Source: Clostridiales bacterium (GTDB lineage Bacteria; Bacillota_A; Clostridia; Oscillospirales; Oscillospiraceae). From it: DNA of 6,268 nt. The DNA lies in assembly GCA_022777455.1 (NCBI GenBank), contig JALFGI010000109.1:1-6268 (forward strand). The letters are read 5' to 3'. A program made the position numbers and the translations under genes. The notes below the pieces were generated by a model that saw nothing but the letters and a program-made list of their open reading frames with translations, ran no database searches and was not told the DNA's origin. Of this stretch, positions 6,040 to 6,268 are shown one piece after another (position 1 is the stretch's first letter; each line of letters begins with the position of its first letter).

Positions 6040-6068
6040 AGTATACCAAGTCTCGCCGCGCATTGCAA
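6040..6068 (-). promoter_or_regulatory. Promoter of the Na/Pi-cotransporter gene
   Basis: On the minus strand, -35 TTGCAA (6063-6068) and -10 TATACT (6040-6045, 5 of 6) are separated by 17 bases. Transcription would begin near 6033, giving a leader of about 52 bases to the ATG at 5981. The -35 is weak (4 of 6), as expected for a promoter that needs an activator. Confidence 0.7.
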
Positions 6069-6075
6069 TTGTTTT

Positions 6076-6092
6076 TTTACATTTTCTTTACA
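6076..6092 (+). promoter_or_regulatory. Pho-box-like direct repeat upstream of the Na/Pi gene
   Basis: TTTACA occurs at 6076-6081 and 6087-6092, an 11-base period. This matches the layout of PhoP/PhoB boxes in Firmicutes (TT[A/T]ACA-like units repeated every 11 bases). It sits directly upstream of the -35 of the Na/Pi promoter, the position expected of an activator under phosphate limitation. Only two clear units are seen where PhoP sites often have four, so the call is moderate. Confidence 0.45.
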
Positions 6093-6105
6093 ATCCGCCA
6101 GCCCC

Positions 6106-6134
6106 TTGCATTTTCCCCAAAAAGACTCTATAAT
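6106..6134 (+). promoter_or_regulatory. Rightward promoter reading out of the window
   Basis: TATAAT (6129-6134, perfect) is preceded by TTGCAT (6106-6111) at the ideal 17-base spacing. It diverges from the Na/Pi promoter. No open frame with a ribosome binding site starts in the remaining 130 bases, so its target, if any, lies beyond the window. Confidence 0.45.
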
Positions 6135-6170
6135 CTTATATATTTCTGAACTTTCATTCCACCAGAGAAT

Positions 6171-6200
6171 AAATTGTAATTTGAAGCGCAGGGCGCTTCA
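6171..6200. repeat. Probable left end of another hairpin repeat at the window edge
   Basis: AAATTGTAATTTG (6171-6183) matches the end motif of the element at 4052-4269. A perfect 8-base hairpin follows, TGAAGCGC (6182-6189) and GCGCTTCA (6193-6200) with loop AGG, and then CCCC. After the hairpin the sequence differs from the 4052 element, and the right end is beyond the window, so this is either a diverged relative or an unrelated hairpin. It is not T-rich enough for a good terminator. In 6201-6268 I see nothing further that I can support. Confidence 0.35.
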
Positions 6201-6268
6201 CCCCAATACGTGCTCGGCTGGTCTGTTGTCGTTACACTCCTGGGTACCGCTCGGTTCGTTTTTGCACG

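Noticed and set aside
6182..6200. Terminator for a leftward gene entering from the right
   Set aside because: The stem is good, but on the minus strand it is followed by AAATTACAATTT rather than a T-run, and no gene end is visible to its right.

Overview
The window reads as chromosomal DNA of a Gram-positive, moderately GC-rich gut-type Firmicute, most likely class Clostridia (Oscillospiraceae/Ruminococcaceae-like). The grounds are strong GGAGG-type ribosome binding sites, sigma-A-like promoters, a phosphorylase/4-alpha-glucanotransferase pair, a Na/Pi-cotransporter with a PhoU-like tail, and hairpin-rich intergenic repeats of a kind I associate with these genomes. No rRNA, tRNA, CRISPR array, integrase or transposase gene is visible, and I cannot name a species.

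Layout. Positions 1-257 (minus) hold the first 85 codons of an alpha-glucan phosphorylase that runs off the left edge. Positions 258-693 are non-coding and mostly filled by a composite repeat, one hairpin-ended element nested in another copy of its family (359-675, inner copy 444-588). Positions 694-2214 (minus) are malQ. Transcription would run malQ then glgP, so the repeat sits inside what looks like a glucan-degradation operon. Positions 2215-2587 are a divergent control region with a leftward malQ promoter, a probable rightward promoter, and a GTTTCG motif just downstream of each. Positions 2588-4031 (plus) are two overlapping membrane-lipid genes, an acyltransferase and a PAP2-type phosphatase. 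Positions 4032-4364 are non-coding: a second repeat element of about 218 bp (4052-4269) and a strong terminator (4315-4345). Positions 4365-5981 (minus) are a Na/Pi-cotransporter-family protein. Positions 5982-6268 hold its promoter, a Pho-box-like direct repeat, a rightward promoter reading out of the window, and the probable start of another repeat.

How the genes work together. MalQ rearranges short malto-oligosaccharides into longer glucans, which the phosphorylase cleaves to glucose-1-phosphate. The plus-strand pair probably acts on acyl-phospholipid or polyprenyl-phosphate intermediates at the membrane. The Na/Pi protein probably moves phosphate under phosphate control. The three units seem functionally separate, although the shared GTTTCG motif hints at common control of malQ and the lipid pair.

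I found no undescribed multi-gene system. The most interesting material is non-coding: two families of hairpin-rich elements without coding capacity, one nested in itself inside an operon and one lying between an operon and its terminator, plus two candidate regulatory motifs.
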